In this document: piece by piece, positions 18,253 to 25,110 of the stretch
How positions within the stretch are numbered: position 1 is the stretch's first letter
Layout of the letters: every line of letters starts with the position of its first letter
Source: Bordetella petrii
Lineage (GTDB): Bacteria > Pseudomonadota > Gammaproteobacteria > Burkholderiales > Burkholderiaceae_B
Direction of reading: 5' to 3'
DNA length: 64,000 nt
Assembly (NCBI GenBank): GCA_017745595.1
Contig: WMBV01000012.1
Coordinates: 1-64,000 of the forward strand
Notes under the pieces: generated by a model
Database searches by the model: none
What the model was told of the DNA's origin: nothing
What the model saw: the letters and a program-made list of their open reading frames with translations, nothing else
Translations under genes and position numbers: made by a program

Positions 18253-19643
18253 GCGGCCACCGCGCCGGTTTGCGCGCCCAGGGCCTGCAGGCACGCTGCC
18301 AGCGAGCGGTCCTGGGTGTCCTGGTAAAGCGTCATTTCGTCCAGCACCGGGGCTCCCAGCGCCTGTTCGAAGGCGGCCTGGCTGGCATTCTGGGCGTATT
18401 CCGCCCGCGTCTTGTCGCCCAGGTTCGACTGGAAGATTCCCGCCGCGCTGACCGGCAGGAAGTCTTCGTACACCAGCGGTTCGTAGCGGATATAACCCTG
18501 CTCGATCAGCGTCCGCGAGTCGGCGCCGGCGGGCGCGCCCGTCTTGCCGGTCAGGCTGTAGCGGAAGTAGGCCAGCCCCTGTGCGTGCAGTTCCGCGTAG
18601 TTGTCCGGGAAGGCGGCAAAGCATTCCTGCAGGGTCTGCCTATACGCGGCGGCGTTGCCTTCGTGGGGCGCGCCGCTGCTGCGGCCGCGCGCCAGGTTCA
18701 GCAAGTGATCGTACAGCGCGCGGCCCTTGCGGGTCAGGGCCACGCCGCGCTGTTCGATTTCGCCGAAGCGGGCCGTGTGGCTGCCGACCGCGGCCTGGCC
18801 ATCGGCGCCGATGAAGCTGACGGCTTCTTCCAGTGCCTTGAAACTGGTCTGGCGCAGCAGGATCGGGCAATTGCGGGGCGGCGGCCCTTCGATCACGGCC
18901 TTGGCCGACACGCCGCGGCGCGGCATTTCCGCCTGGGCCGCGTCGATGTCCAGGGTGCGGGGCGTCAGGTGGTTGATGTGCGGCCCCTTGAACGCCACCA
19001 CGTCGGCGATCAGGCGGTGCTGGCCGTGCAGTTCGCGATAGTCGTCCAGGCTGACGGTCGCCTCGCCGTGCCAGCGGAAAGTGTGCAGGACTTCGGCCAC
19101 GAACTCCCGGGCGTCGGCGTCGCCCAGGCCGCCCTGGCTTTCGAAGCGCGCGGCCAGTTCGAGCGCGCGCGCGGTGAAGATCCGGCGCGCCGCCAGGATG
19201 CGGGCGGCCTTCTCGCGCAGCGCCGCATCATCGATCAGTTCCAGCCGCAGCAGCGAAGTAAAGACGCGGAACGGGCTGGCCTGCAGCGCGGCTTCGTGCG
19301 TGGCGCGAAAGGCGGTCGAATGCACCGGCACGCCGGCCGGCGACAGATCGTAGTAGCCCACCGGCCGCATGCCCATCACGGCGAACACGCGGCGCATATT
19401 GGCCAGTTCTTCGGCCGTGCCCACGCGGATCGCGCCATGCCGCTCGATGTCCAGGCGTTCGATCTCGCCCGTGCGCGCCAGCTGCGCGGCCAGCTCGGGC
19501 CTGGCGGCCAGCGTCTGGGCGTTGACCTGGGCGACCAGGTCCAGCAGCGTGTCGTACAGGGGCACTTCCGACTTGTACATGTCGGACATGGCGCGGGAAA
19601 ACCAGGCGCGGATCTGATCCGGGCTGACGAAATTCTGACTCAT
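18249..19643 (-). CDS. hglS: 2-oxoadipate dioxygenase/decarboxylase HglS-like (DUF1338, YdcJ family)
   Basis: The 464-residue protein matches the DUF1338 family whose characterised member, HglS of Pseudomonas putida, converts 2-oxoadipate to D-2-hydroxyglutarate with Fe(II) and O2 in D-lysine breakdown. The metal histidines are recognisable in IERHGAIRVG (His about 69) and GPHINHLTPR (His about 225), with a glutamate in ARFGEIEQRG (about 295). I chose the ATG that gives MSQNFVSPDQIR. It is coupled to the hydroxy-acid oxidase gene and lies downstream of a GcvA-like regulator in the same direction. The assignment to 2-oxoadipate is by family and is not tested here. Confidence 0.82.
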   Translation of the reverse strand: MSQNFVSPDQIRAWFSRAMSDMYKSEVPLYDTLLDLVAQVNAQTLAARPELAAQLARTGEIERLDIERHGAIRVGTAEELANMRRVFAVMGMRPVGYYDLSPAGVPVHSTAFRATHEAALQASPFRVFTSLLRLELIDDAALREKAARILAARRIFTARALELAARFESQGGLGDADAREFVAEVLHTFRWHGEATVSLDDYRELHGQHRLIADVVAFKGPHINHLTPRTLDIDAAQAEMPRRGVSAKAVIEGPPPRNCPILLRQTSFKALEEAVSFIGADGQAAVGSHTARFGEIEQRGVALTRKGRALYDHLLNLARGRSSGAPHEGNAAAYRQTLQECFAAFPDNYAELHAQGLAYFRYSLTGKTGAPAGADSRTLIEQGYIRYEPLVYEDFLPVSAAGIFQSNLGDKTRAEYAQNASQAAFEQALGAPVLDEMTLYQDTQDRSLAACLQALGAQTGAVAA

Positions 19644-19728
19644 GGCGGGCTCGGCGCATCGGTAAATAACGATGGCCCGCATGAAATCATGCATTGCAGC
19701 CGCGATCAAATGAAAAAAATCGGCTTAA

Positions 19729-20664
19729 TCAGTCGGTTTTTTCATGGGTCGCACGCCGGGCGTCGTGGGCGCGTTTCTGCGCGGCTTCGTCCTCGACCCA
19801 TGCAACGAACTGCTTGATCTTCGGGACCTCGGCCGAATGCTCGGAATACGCGACGAAATACGCGCCGTCGCTGGGTTGCACATAGCCCCAGGGAATCACC
19901 AGCTTGCCGGCCCGCAATTCTTCTTCGGCCAGCAGCCGCGGCGTCAGCGCGATGCCGCAGCCGCCTTCCGCCGCGCGCACGCACATATAGAACGTGTCGA
20001 AGCGCGGCCCCTGGTAGCTGTGGTCGGACTGGAACTGCTGGCGCGAGAAGTAGTCGTGCCATGCCTCCGGCCGCGACGCGCACTGTATCAGCTGGTGGCG
20101 GCTCAGGTCTTCGAGGCTGGCCACCCGGTCTTCGGGCAGGAAGCCGGGCGCGCACACGGGCACCACCTCGGCCTCGAACAGTTCAATGCACTGAGCGCCC
20201 GGCAGTGTGCCGTGGCCGAAGAAGAAAGAAATGTCGATCTTGGCCTGCATCAGGTCGAACGGCCGGGTTTCGCTGCGCACCTTTACCTGGATGCCGGGGT
20301 GCGCCGCCATGAAGCGCTGCAGGCGCGGAATCAGCCAGCGCGCGCCGAACGTGGGCTGGGTGCCGATGGTGAGAACCTGCGTTTCGCCGCCGTAGGTCAG
20401 TATGTAGCGCGAGGACATGTCCACCTGGTTCAGGATGGCCCTGACCTCGGACTGGTACAACGCCCCGGCGGGCGTCAACTGCAGCCGCCGCCGCACCCGC
20501 AGGAACAGCGGATTGCGCAGCAGCGCTTCCAGCTGCGCGATCTGCTTGCTGATCGCGCTCTGGGTCATGTGCAGTTCTTCGGCGGCGCGCGTGAAGCTCA
20601 TGTGCCGCGCCACCGCCTCGAAACACTGAAGCGCCGTCATCGACGGCATCAAACGCTTTTCCAT
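19729..20664 (-). CDS. LysR family regulator, GcvA-like
   Basis: The 311-residue regulator begins MPSMTALQCFEAVARHMSF followed by AAEELHMTQSAISKQIAQLE, the GcvA-type HTH. The effector domain has FDLMQAKIDISFFFG and an AAEGGCGIALTPRLL segment. It lies 85 bases upstream of the HglS-type gene and in the same direction, so it probably controls that two-gene unit and itself. The start could be the first ATG (MEKRLMPSM) or the second at codon 6; I cannot decide from ribosome sites. Confidence 0.88.
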   Translation of the reverse strand: MEKRLMPSMTALQCFEAVARHMSFTRAAEELHMTQSAISKQIAQLEALLRNPLFLRVRRRLQLTPAGALYQSEVRAILNQVDMSSRYILTYGGETQVLTIGTQPTFGARWLIPRLQRFMAAHPGIQVKVRSETRPFDLMQAKIDISFFFGHGTLPGAQCIELFEAEVVPVCAPGFLPEDRVASLEDLSRHQLIQCASRPEAWHDYFSRQQFQSDHSYQGPRFDTFYMCVRAAEGGCGIALTPRLLAEEELRAGKLVIPWGYVQPSDGAYFVAYSEHSAEVPKIKQFVAWVEDEAAQKRAHDARRATHEKTD

Positions 20665-20791
20665 GGGGCCTGTCCGAATACGCCCTTGCGGGCGGCTGGC
20701 AGCGGAACGTCATGGGCCGCCGGACACAGGCATTATCGCAGGCACGGCGCGGGCGCCCGCCATTGGGTGGCCCCGCTACGCAATCAATATA

Positions 20792-20822
20792 GGTGTCTGA
20801 CTTCCGCAGGGTGTCAGACACC
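20792..20822 (+). repeat. 31-bp palindromic repeat, copy 6
   Basis: GGTGTCTGAC...GTCAGACACC with one substitution in the centre (TTCCGC). It overlaps the end of the dapF-like gene, and the minus-strand TGA stop (20814-20816) lies inside it. This is the same relation as copy 1 has with the crotonase gene. Confidence 0.9.
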
Positions 20823-21641
20823 GCCAGATCGTCCAATATCGATGCTGCCCGTGAACACGGCACGGGCCGGCCCCGCCAATTGCAGCCGCGGCAGCGCAGC
20901 CGGGCCGGGTTCTATCGTGATGCCGAGCACGCCGCCATGGCGGGTGCGCACGCGCACGTGGGCCGGCACGCGGCCGCGCAGCCAGGCCAGCAGGGCGGCG
21001 GCCGAGGCGCCGGTGCCGCAGGCCTGGGTTTCCGCTTCGACGCCGCGCTCGTACGTGCGTATGGCCAGGCCGTCGTCCAGCCGGGCCACGAAATTCACGT
21101 TGGTGCCCTGCGGGAAGAAGGGGTGGTGGCGCAGCGCCGGCCCCAGGCCGGGCACGTCGATGCCGTCCAGCGGCTCGTCGACCCAGATGACCGCGTGCGG
21201 CACGCCGGTATTGACGCAATCCAGCGTCCAGTGCCGGCCCGCCGCGACCACGTGCTGGTCCAGCGCCACGCCGGCCGGCGCGGTCAGCGCGATGCCGATC
21301 TCGCCGTTGTCGAGCCGTTGCGCGCCGATGGCGCCGGCCAGGGTGCTGAAGCGATGCCGGGGCGGCGCGATGCCTTGTTCGATGGCATACAGCGCGACGC
21401 AGCGCGCGCCGTTGCCGCACATCTCGGCCGCCAGCCCCGACGCATTGATGATGTCGACGCCATAGGCGGCATCCGCGTCGGCGGTCTCGCGCACCACGAT
21501 CAGTCCGTCGGCGCCGATGCCCGTGGTGCGCGCGCACAGGCGGCGGCCCAGGCCGGCCAGGTCGCCATCCAACTGCTGGCGGCGGCCATCGACCACGATG
21601 AAGTCATTGCCGCAACCTTCCATCTTGGTGAAAGCGATCAT
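20814..21641 (-). CDS. dapF: Diaminopimelate epimerase family protein (divergent DapF)
   Basis: The 275-residue protein has both catalytic cysteines of the PLP-independent epimerase: Cys about 75 in EMCGNGARC and Cys about 208 in ETQACGTGAS. The usual substrate-binding segments differ from housekeeping DapF: MEGCGNDF replaces MHGLGNDF, and NASGLAAEM replaces NADGSEAEM. It may be the true DapF of lysine/peptidoglycan synthesis or a paralogue with another amino-acid substrate. Its position beside the HglS/hydroxy-acid-oxidase unit makes a catabolic racemase possible, but the separate promoter region does not prove linkage. The stop codon is supplied by a palindromic repeat. Confidence 0.75.
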   Translation of the reverse strand: MIAFTKMEGCGNDFIVVDGRRQQLDGDLAGLGRRLCARTTGIGADGLIVVRETADADAAYGVDIINASGLAAEMCGNGARCVALYAIEQGIAPPRHRFSTLAGAIGAQRLDNGEIGIALTAPAGVALDQHVVAAGRHWTLDCVNTGVPHAVIWVDEPLDGIDVPGLGPALRHHPFFPQGTNVNFVARLDDGLAIRTYERGVEAETQACGTGASAAALLAWLRGRVPAHVRVRTRHGGVLGITIEPGPAALPRLQLAGPARAVFTGSIDIGRSGGV

Positions 21642-21800
21642 GCGCGCATCCGGGCGGCCGGGGCGGAATGCCGGCGTCTCGCGGATGATACCGGGCGGGC
21701 GCCGCCTCGAAAAATATCAAATCGGCGGCGCGAGCGTCATGCCTGATATGTGAGCGTTCGCGGGGCGTCTTGTGTTTCGGTGCCAGCGTTCTTGTACTTC

Positions 21801-21833
21801 GGTGTCTGACACCCCTGCGGGGAGTCAGACATC
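21801..21833 (-). repeat. Palindromic repeat, copy 7 (33 bp variant)
   Basis: GGTGTCTGAC, then a centre CACCCCTGCGGGG one pair longer than usual, then AGTCAGACATC. It lies in the 333-base gap between the dapF-like start and the cytochrome gene. That gap holds two repeats, a terminator and presumably the dapF-like promoter, but no gene. Confidence 0.8.
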
Positions 21834-21854
21834 TGCCTGGAATCTGCCCGGGCC

Positions 21855-21886
21855 GGGGGTCAGGCTCCCGCAGGGTGCCTGCCCCC
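21855..21886 (+). repeat. Related GC-richer palindromic repeat (sub-family)
   Basis: GGGGGTCAGGCTCCC then GCAGGGTGCCTGCCCCC. It has the same centre (CTCCCGCAGGGT) and overall design as the GTCTGAC family but different arms (TCAGGC/GCCTG). It lies 21 bases from copy 7. I read it as a sister sub-family of the same element. Confidence 0.75.
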
Positions 21887-21916
21887 GTCGCGACGGCGCG
21901 CGCTTTGGCGCCAGGC

Positions 21917-21951
21917 AAAAAAAATCCCCCGGCGGTACCGGGGGGGATTTT
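21917..21951 (-). terminator. Intrinsic terminator of the cytochrome c gene
   Basis: On the minus strand a stem AAAATCCCCCC/GGGGGATTTT with a GGTACCGC loop runs into eight T residues, a textbook rho-independent terminator. It lies 24 bases past the cytochrome stop codon. Confidence 0.9.
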
Positions 21952-21974
21952 CGGGTGCGGTCCTGCCAGCGCGC

Positions 21975-22901
21975 TTACTTGGCGGCGTGCACCATGTATT
22001 CGACGGCGGCGCGGATGTCGGCTTCGGAGGCGTTGGCGGCCCCGCCCTTGGGCGGCATGGCGCCCTTGCCGGTCATGGCGACCTTCACCATGGCATCGAT
22101 GCCGGTCTTGATGTACGGATCCCACGCGGCCTTGTCGCCGAACTTGGGCGCCCCGGCCACGCCGGTGCCGTGGCACGCGAAGCACGTGGATTTGTACAGT
22201 TTTTCGCCAGCCGGATTGACGGCGGCTTCGGCCTTGGGGGCTTCGGCCTGGGCTTGCGCGGGGGCTTCGGCCTTGGGCGCTTCGGCCGCGGCCGGCGCGG
22301 GCGCAGCGGCCGGTGCCGGTGCCGGTGCAGCGGCCGGTGCCGCGGCGGCCTGCTTGGCATCCGCCGCCTTGTCGCCTTCGCCTTCCTGGGCGGGAGCGGC
22401 TGGCTCTTCGAACGATGCCCCGGACTGGTTGGCCATGTACACCACGGCGCGCGCGACTTCGTAGTCGCTCAGCGCGGGGTTGCCGCCCTTGGCGGGCATG
22501 GCGCCCTTGCCGTGGATCGCGACGTCGAGCATGGACTCGAAGCCGGTCTTGATGAACGGCGCCCAGGCGGCCTTGTCGCCGATCTTGGGCGCGCCCGCCA
22601 CGCCGGCGGTATGGCAGGCCGTACAGACGGCCTGGAAGACTTGTTCGCCGGTCTTGAATACCTTGGGCGCGTTGGCATCGACCAGCTCGAAGCCGGCCAC
22701 TGGGGCGATGCGCTGGGCCACGGCTTCTTCGGTCAGCGTGTCGGAACCGGCGCCTACCTTGGTGCCCGACGTAACCATGTTCACCAGCATGATGATGACG
22801 ATAACCGGCACCAGGAAGGACAGCACGACAGTGATGATCAGCTGTTTCGGTGTCTTGATGGGCGAGGCGTGTTCTTCGTTGTGTTCCTGCTCGTTGCTCA
22901 T
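21975..22901 (-). CDS. Membrane-anchored dihaem cytochrome c (cytochrome c5 family)
   Basis: The 308-residue protein has one N-terminal membrane helix (about 20-42) and two class I cytochrome c domains. Haem sites are CTACH (Cys93-His97) and CFACH (Cys240-His244), with methionine ligands in GAMPAKGG (about 135) and GAMPPKGG (about 284). The domains are near duplicates (GVAGAPKIGDKAAW and GVAGAPKFGDKAAW) joined by a flexible Ala/Pro/Glu-rich linker (about 165-228). It probably shuttles electrons in the periplasm while tethered to the membrane. The ATG gives MSNEQEHNEE. It is a single-gene unit with its own promoter and terminator. Confidence 0.9.
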   Translation of the reverse strand: MSNEQEHNEEHASPIKTPKQLIITVVLSFLVPVIVIIMLVNMVTSGTKVGAGSDTLTEEAVAQRIAPVAGFELVDANAPKVFKTGEQVFQAVCTACHTAGVAGAPKIGDKAAWAPFIKTGFESMLDVAIHGKGAMPAKGGNPALSDYEVARAVVYMANQSGASFEEPAAPAQEGEGDKAADAKQAAAAPAAAPAPAPAAAPAPAAAEAPKAEAPAQAQAEAPKAEAAVNPAGEKLYKSTCFACHGTGVAGAPKFGDKAAWDPYIKTGIDAMVKVAMTGKGAMPPKGGAANASEADIRAAVEYMVHAAK

Positions 22902-23010
22902 AACCAAATCCTGCAAATCGGGTACCGGGGCGCCTGACGGCGGCAACAGACGAATAACTACTGCGCAAGGATGGGCCAGAAAGAGGCTTACCCTGCATGC
23001 AAACGCTAGA

Positions 23011-23016
23011 TTATAT
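23011..23016 (-). promoter_or_regulatory. Candidate -10 box of the cytochrome c gene
   Basis: A perfect TATAAT on the minus strand (GTTATATAATC) lies about 110 bases before the cytochrome start codon. The matching -35 is weak (TTAGGC at a long spacing), so the promoter call rests mostly on the -10 box and position. Confidence 0.4.
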
Positions 23017-23091
23017 AACGGCCTGTAGGACGAGGCCTAAGGTGGTGGTCCGATTTGCATGCGGCACTGCCGCATCCGTTGAAAATATGGG

Positions 23092-23097
23092 TACAAT
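23092..23097 (+). promoter_or_regulatory. Candidate -10 box of the tRNA-Arg gene
   Basis: TACAAT lies 12 bases before the first base of the tRNA, at the right distance for a transcript starting a few bases upstream of the mature 5' end. No good -35 was seen. Confidence 0.4.
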
Positions 23098-23108
23098 GTC
23101 GCCTCTTT

Positions 23109-23183
23109 GCGCCCGTAGTTCAATGGATAGAATGAGAGTTTCCGAAGCTCTTGATACAGGTTCGATTCCTGTCGGGCGCGCCA
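23109..23183 (+). tRNA. tRNA-Arg (anticodon CCG)
   Basis: A 75-base cloverleaf can be drawn. The acceptor stem GCGCCCG pairs with CGGGCGC, the discriminator is G, and CCA is encoded (23181-23183). The anticodon loop is TTCCGAA within GAGTTTCCGAAGCTC, reading CGG codons. The T arm is ACAGG-TTCGATT-CCTGT. It sits at the boundary between a region with the palindromic repeat family and a 40-kb region without it, and such tRNA genes are common integration points for islands. I did not find a second copy of its 3' end in the window. Confidence 0.95.
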
Positions 23184-23280
23184 AAATATCAATGGCCCAC
23201 GTGGCATCTGTGCCCACGTTGCGCTCAAGCCGGCGCCGAACATCGCCGTAGGCGCTTTCCCCGGTGTTCCGCCATCTCTT

Positions 23281-23976
23281 TCATTGATGTCCGCATGCCA
23301 AGTTGGCCGGTACCGCGATGCTCATCATTTTGGGTGGCGGCAGGTTTAGTCCGTTCATGATGGCGACGTAGTCGGCCTCGGACTTGCCCGCCAACCGTGG
23401 GTTGAAGCGCTTTTCTTCCCCTATCGTCGACGAGGTGCAACCGCGGTAATCGTGAGCGGGATACACGATCGTGTCGTCCGGCAGGCGAAAGAGCTTGTTG
23501 ACGATGGAGTCCCACGAGCGGTGTGGGTCACCGCCCTGGAAGTCGGTGCGGCCCGTTCCGCGTATGAGCAGCACATCGCCGGTGAACACGGAATGCGGCC
23601 GGCCGGGGTTCAACACGAAGCTGAACGATTCGTCGGTATGCCCAGGCGTATACATGGCCTGCAGGGCAATATTGCCTACGCGCAGTACCTCGCCCTCGGT
23701 GATGCGGCGCGACACGCAGTCCGCCTTGCTATGCGCGCCCATCACGGTAGCGCAAGCCGTGGAATCGCGCAGAGCGCCCAGCGCGGTGATGTGGTCCGCA
23801 TGCGTATGCGTATCCACCGCGTGCAGCAGGCGTATGTCCAGTTCGCGCAGCAGCGTGGCGTAGGCTTCACAATGCTCTTTCACCGGGTCGATGATCAGCG
23901 CTTCGCCGCCCGTGCCTGAAGCGACGAGGTAGGTGTAGGTCGAAGAGCCAGCATCGAAGAATTGGCGCAGAATCAT
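23281..23976 (-). CDS. Persulfide dioxygenase-like MBL-fold hydrolase (ETHE1/SDO family)
   Basis: The 231-residue metallo-beta-lactamase-fold protein has metal motif THTHADH (His57, His59, Asp61, His62), with His113 in PGHTDES, Asp134 in FTGDVL and His175 in YPAHDY. The segments RGTGRTDFQ and YPAHDYRG are characteristic of ETHE1-type persulfide dioxygenases, which oxidise glutathione persulfide to sulfite. I start at the ATG giving MILRQFFDAGSSTY. It lies 80 bases after the LysR gene on the same strand and has its own promoter-like sequence. Together with the sulfurtransferase encoded at 27917-28771 it suggests sulfane-sulfur chemistry in this locus. Confidence 0.83.
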   Translation of the reverse strand: MILRQFFDAGSSTYTYLVASGTGGEALIIDPVKEHCEAYATLLRELDIRLLHAVDTHTHADHITALGALRDSTACATVMGAHSKADCVSRRITEGEVLRVGNIALQAMYTPGHTDESFSFVLNPGRPHSVFTGDVLLIRGTGRTDFQGGDPHRSWDSIVNKLFRLPDDTIVYPAHDYRGCTSSTIGEEKRFNPRLAGKSEADYVAIMNGLNLPPPKMMSIAVPANLACGHQ

Positions 23977-23983
23977 GGCGGTA

Positions 23984-24047
23984 TCCAAAGCATTTGGAAT
24001 AAGCATATTTCTTAAAATTATAAGCTTCGGGCAGCTCGACGCGTCAA
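23984..24047 (-). promoter_or_regulatory. Promoter region of the persulfide dioxygenase-like gene
   Basis: On the minus strand TTGACG (24042-24047) and a perfect TATAAT (24017-24022) are separated by 19 bases. The leader then carries the perfect inverted repeat TCCAAA-GCA-TTTGGA (23984-23998), 8 bases before the start codon. The gene may therefore have its own regulated promoter. The 19-base spacing is longer than optimal and could require an activator. Confidence 0.5.
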
Positions 24048-24056
24048 TACGCTGCG

Positions 24057-25001
24057 TCATTTTCCGGACGCCGCCCTGCCATTGCGGTGATAGGCGCGCA
24101 CCCTCAGCGTTTCCAGCTGCGCCATGATCACTTCCCGCAACCACTGGTTGCCCGGGTCGTTGGTCTGGCTGCGATGCCAATACATGTTGACCTGGAACGT
24201 GGGCGGGCGAAACGGCAGCCCCACCTGGCGCAGCTCTTTCATGGAAGCGAAGAAATCCGCAAGCGCTTGCGGCACCGTCGCCGCGGCATCTGTACTGCCT
24301 ACGATGACAGGGATACTCATGAAATGCGGGGTCCGCAGTACTACCTTGCGTCGCAGTTTCTTCTTCCGGAGAAAATTCTCGAAGACCTCCAGGCTGCGCC
24401 CTGGCGCCTCGACTTCGACGTGGTTCAGGCTCAGGTACTGATCCATCGTCAGTACGCGATTCCGCATGGGATGCCCGGCGCGCACGATGCAAGCGAACGA
24501 ATGCAAGCCCAGGCGCCGATGCAGGAACTGGTTGCTCGTGATGTCCGGAAAGTAACCGCAGCATATGTCGACATCGCCCGCGGCCATGGCTTCTTCCATT
24601 TCGCGCGGTGGCAGATACATGGATCGCAGAGAAATCGACGGCGCGGTTTGCTCCAGCGCCTGGACGGCGAAAGGCAGGTAGATGCCTTCGCCGATATCGG
24701 TCAAGCCCAGCCGGAATTCACGTGTCGAGGTGGCCGGGTCGAACTGCGGCGTGGCGAATAGTTCGTTGTCGACTGCCTGCAGGATGCCGCGTATCGGCGC
24801 GACGAGTTCGCGGGCGCGGCTGGTCGGCTCCATGCCGTTATACGTCTTTACAAACAGAGGGTCTTCCAGCAGGGCGCGCAGCCGCCGTAGCGCCGTGCTC
24901 AGGCCGGGTTGGCTCATGTTCAGCAGCTGCGCGGACCTTCCCACGCTGCGGGTTTCGTAGATGGCCAGGAAGACTCGCAGCAGGTGTATATCGATATTCA
25001 C
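24057..25001 (-). CDS. LysR family regulator (NahR/DntR/LinR-like)
   Basis: The 314-residue protein starts MNIDIHLLRVFLAIYETRSVGRSAQLLNMSQPG in consecutive segments, the HTH type found in NahR, DntR and LinR regulators of aromatic degradation. The effector domain has EFRLGLTDIGEGIYLP (about 95-110), also typical of that subgroup. It is divergent from the Rieske oxygenase operon, the usual arrangement for aromatic-inducible LysR activators. It probably senses the substrate or a hydroxylated intermediate and activates both sides. Confidence 0.88.
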   Translation of the reverse strand: MNIDIHLLRVFLAIYETRSVGRSAQLLNMSQPGLSTALRRLRALLEDPLFVKTYNGMEPTSRARELVAPIRGILQAVDNELFATPQFDPATSTREFRLGLTDIGEGIYLPFAVQALEQTAPSISLRSMYLPPREMEEAMAAGDVDICCGYFPDITSNQFLHRRLGLHSFACIVRAGHPMRNRVLTMDQYLSLNHVEVEAPGRSLEVFENFLRKKKLRRKVVLRTPHFMSIPVIVGSTDAAATVPQALADFFASMKELRQVGLPFRPPTFQVNMYWHRSQTNDPGNQWLREVIMAQLETLRVRAYHRNGRAASGK

Positions 25002-25023
25002 GAGAGCTTTATCTTAAATCGCG

Positions 25024-25034
25024 ATATTGAATAT
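25024..25034. promoter_or_regulatory. Candidate LysR operator in the divergent gap
   Basis: ATATT-G-AATAT is a perfect palindrome in the AT-rich 109-base gap between the LysR gene and the Rieske oxygenase operon, close to the LysR start as expected for an autoregulatory site. Binding is inferred. Confidence 0.4.
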
Positions 25035-25110
25035 AACTATTATGCCATTGAGAAATTTCGGTGGTCTCTCTACGATTCAGTCCACACGATTTCAATCATG
25101 GAGACTAGGC

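Noticed and set aside
22201-22380. Ala/Pro-rich low-complexity stretch as a possible tandem repeat
   Set aside because: It is the flexible linker between the two cytochrome c domains, not an independent repeat.
23184-23280. Second attachment-site copy or integrase beside the tRNA
   Set aside because: No duplicate of the tRNA 3' end and no integrase-like frame were found in the window.
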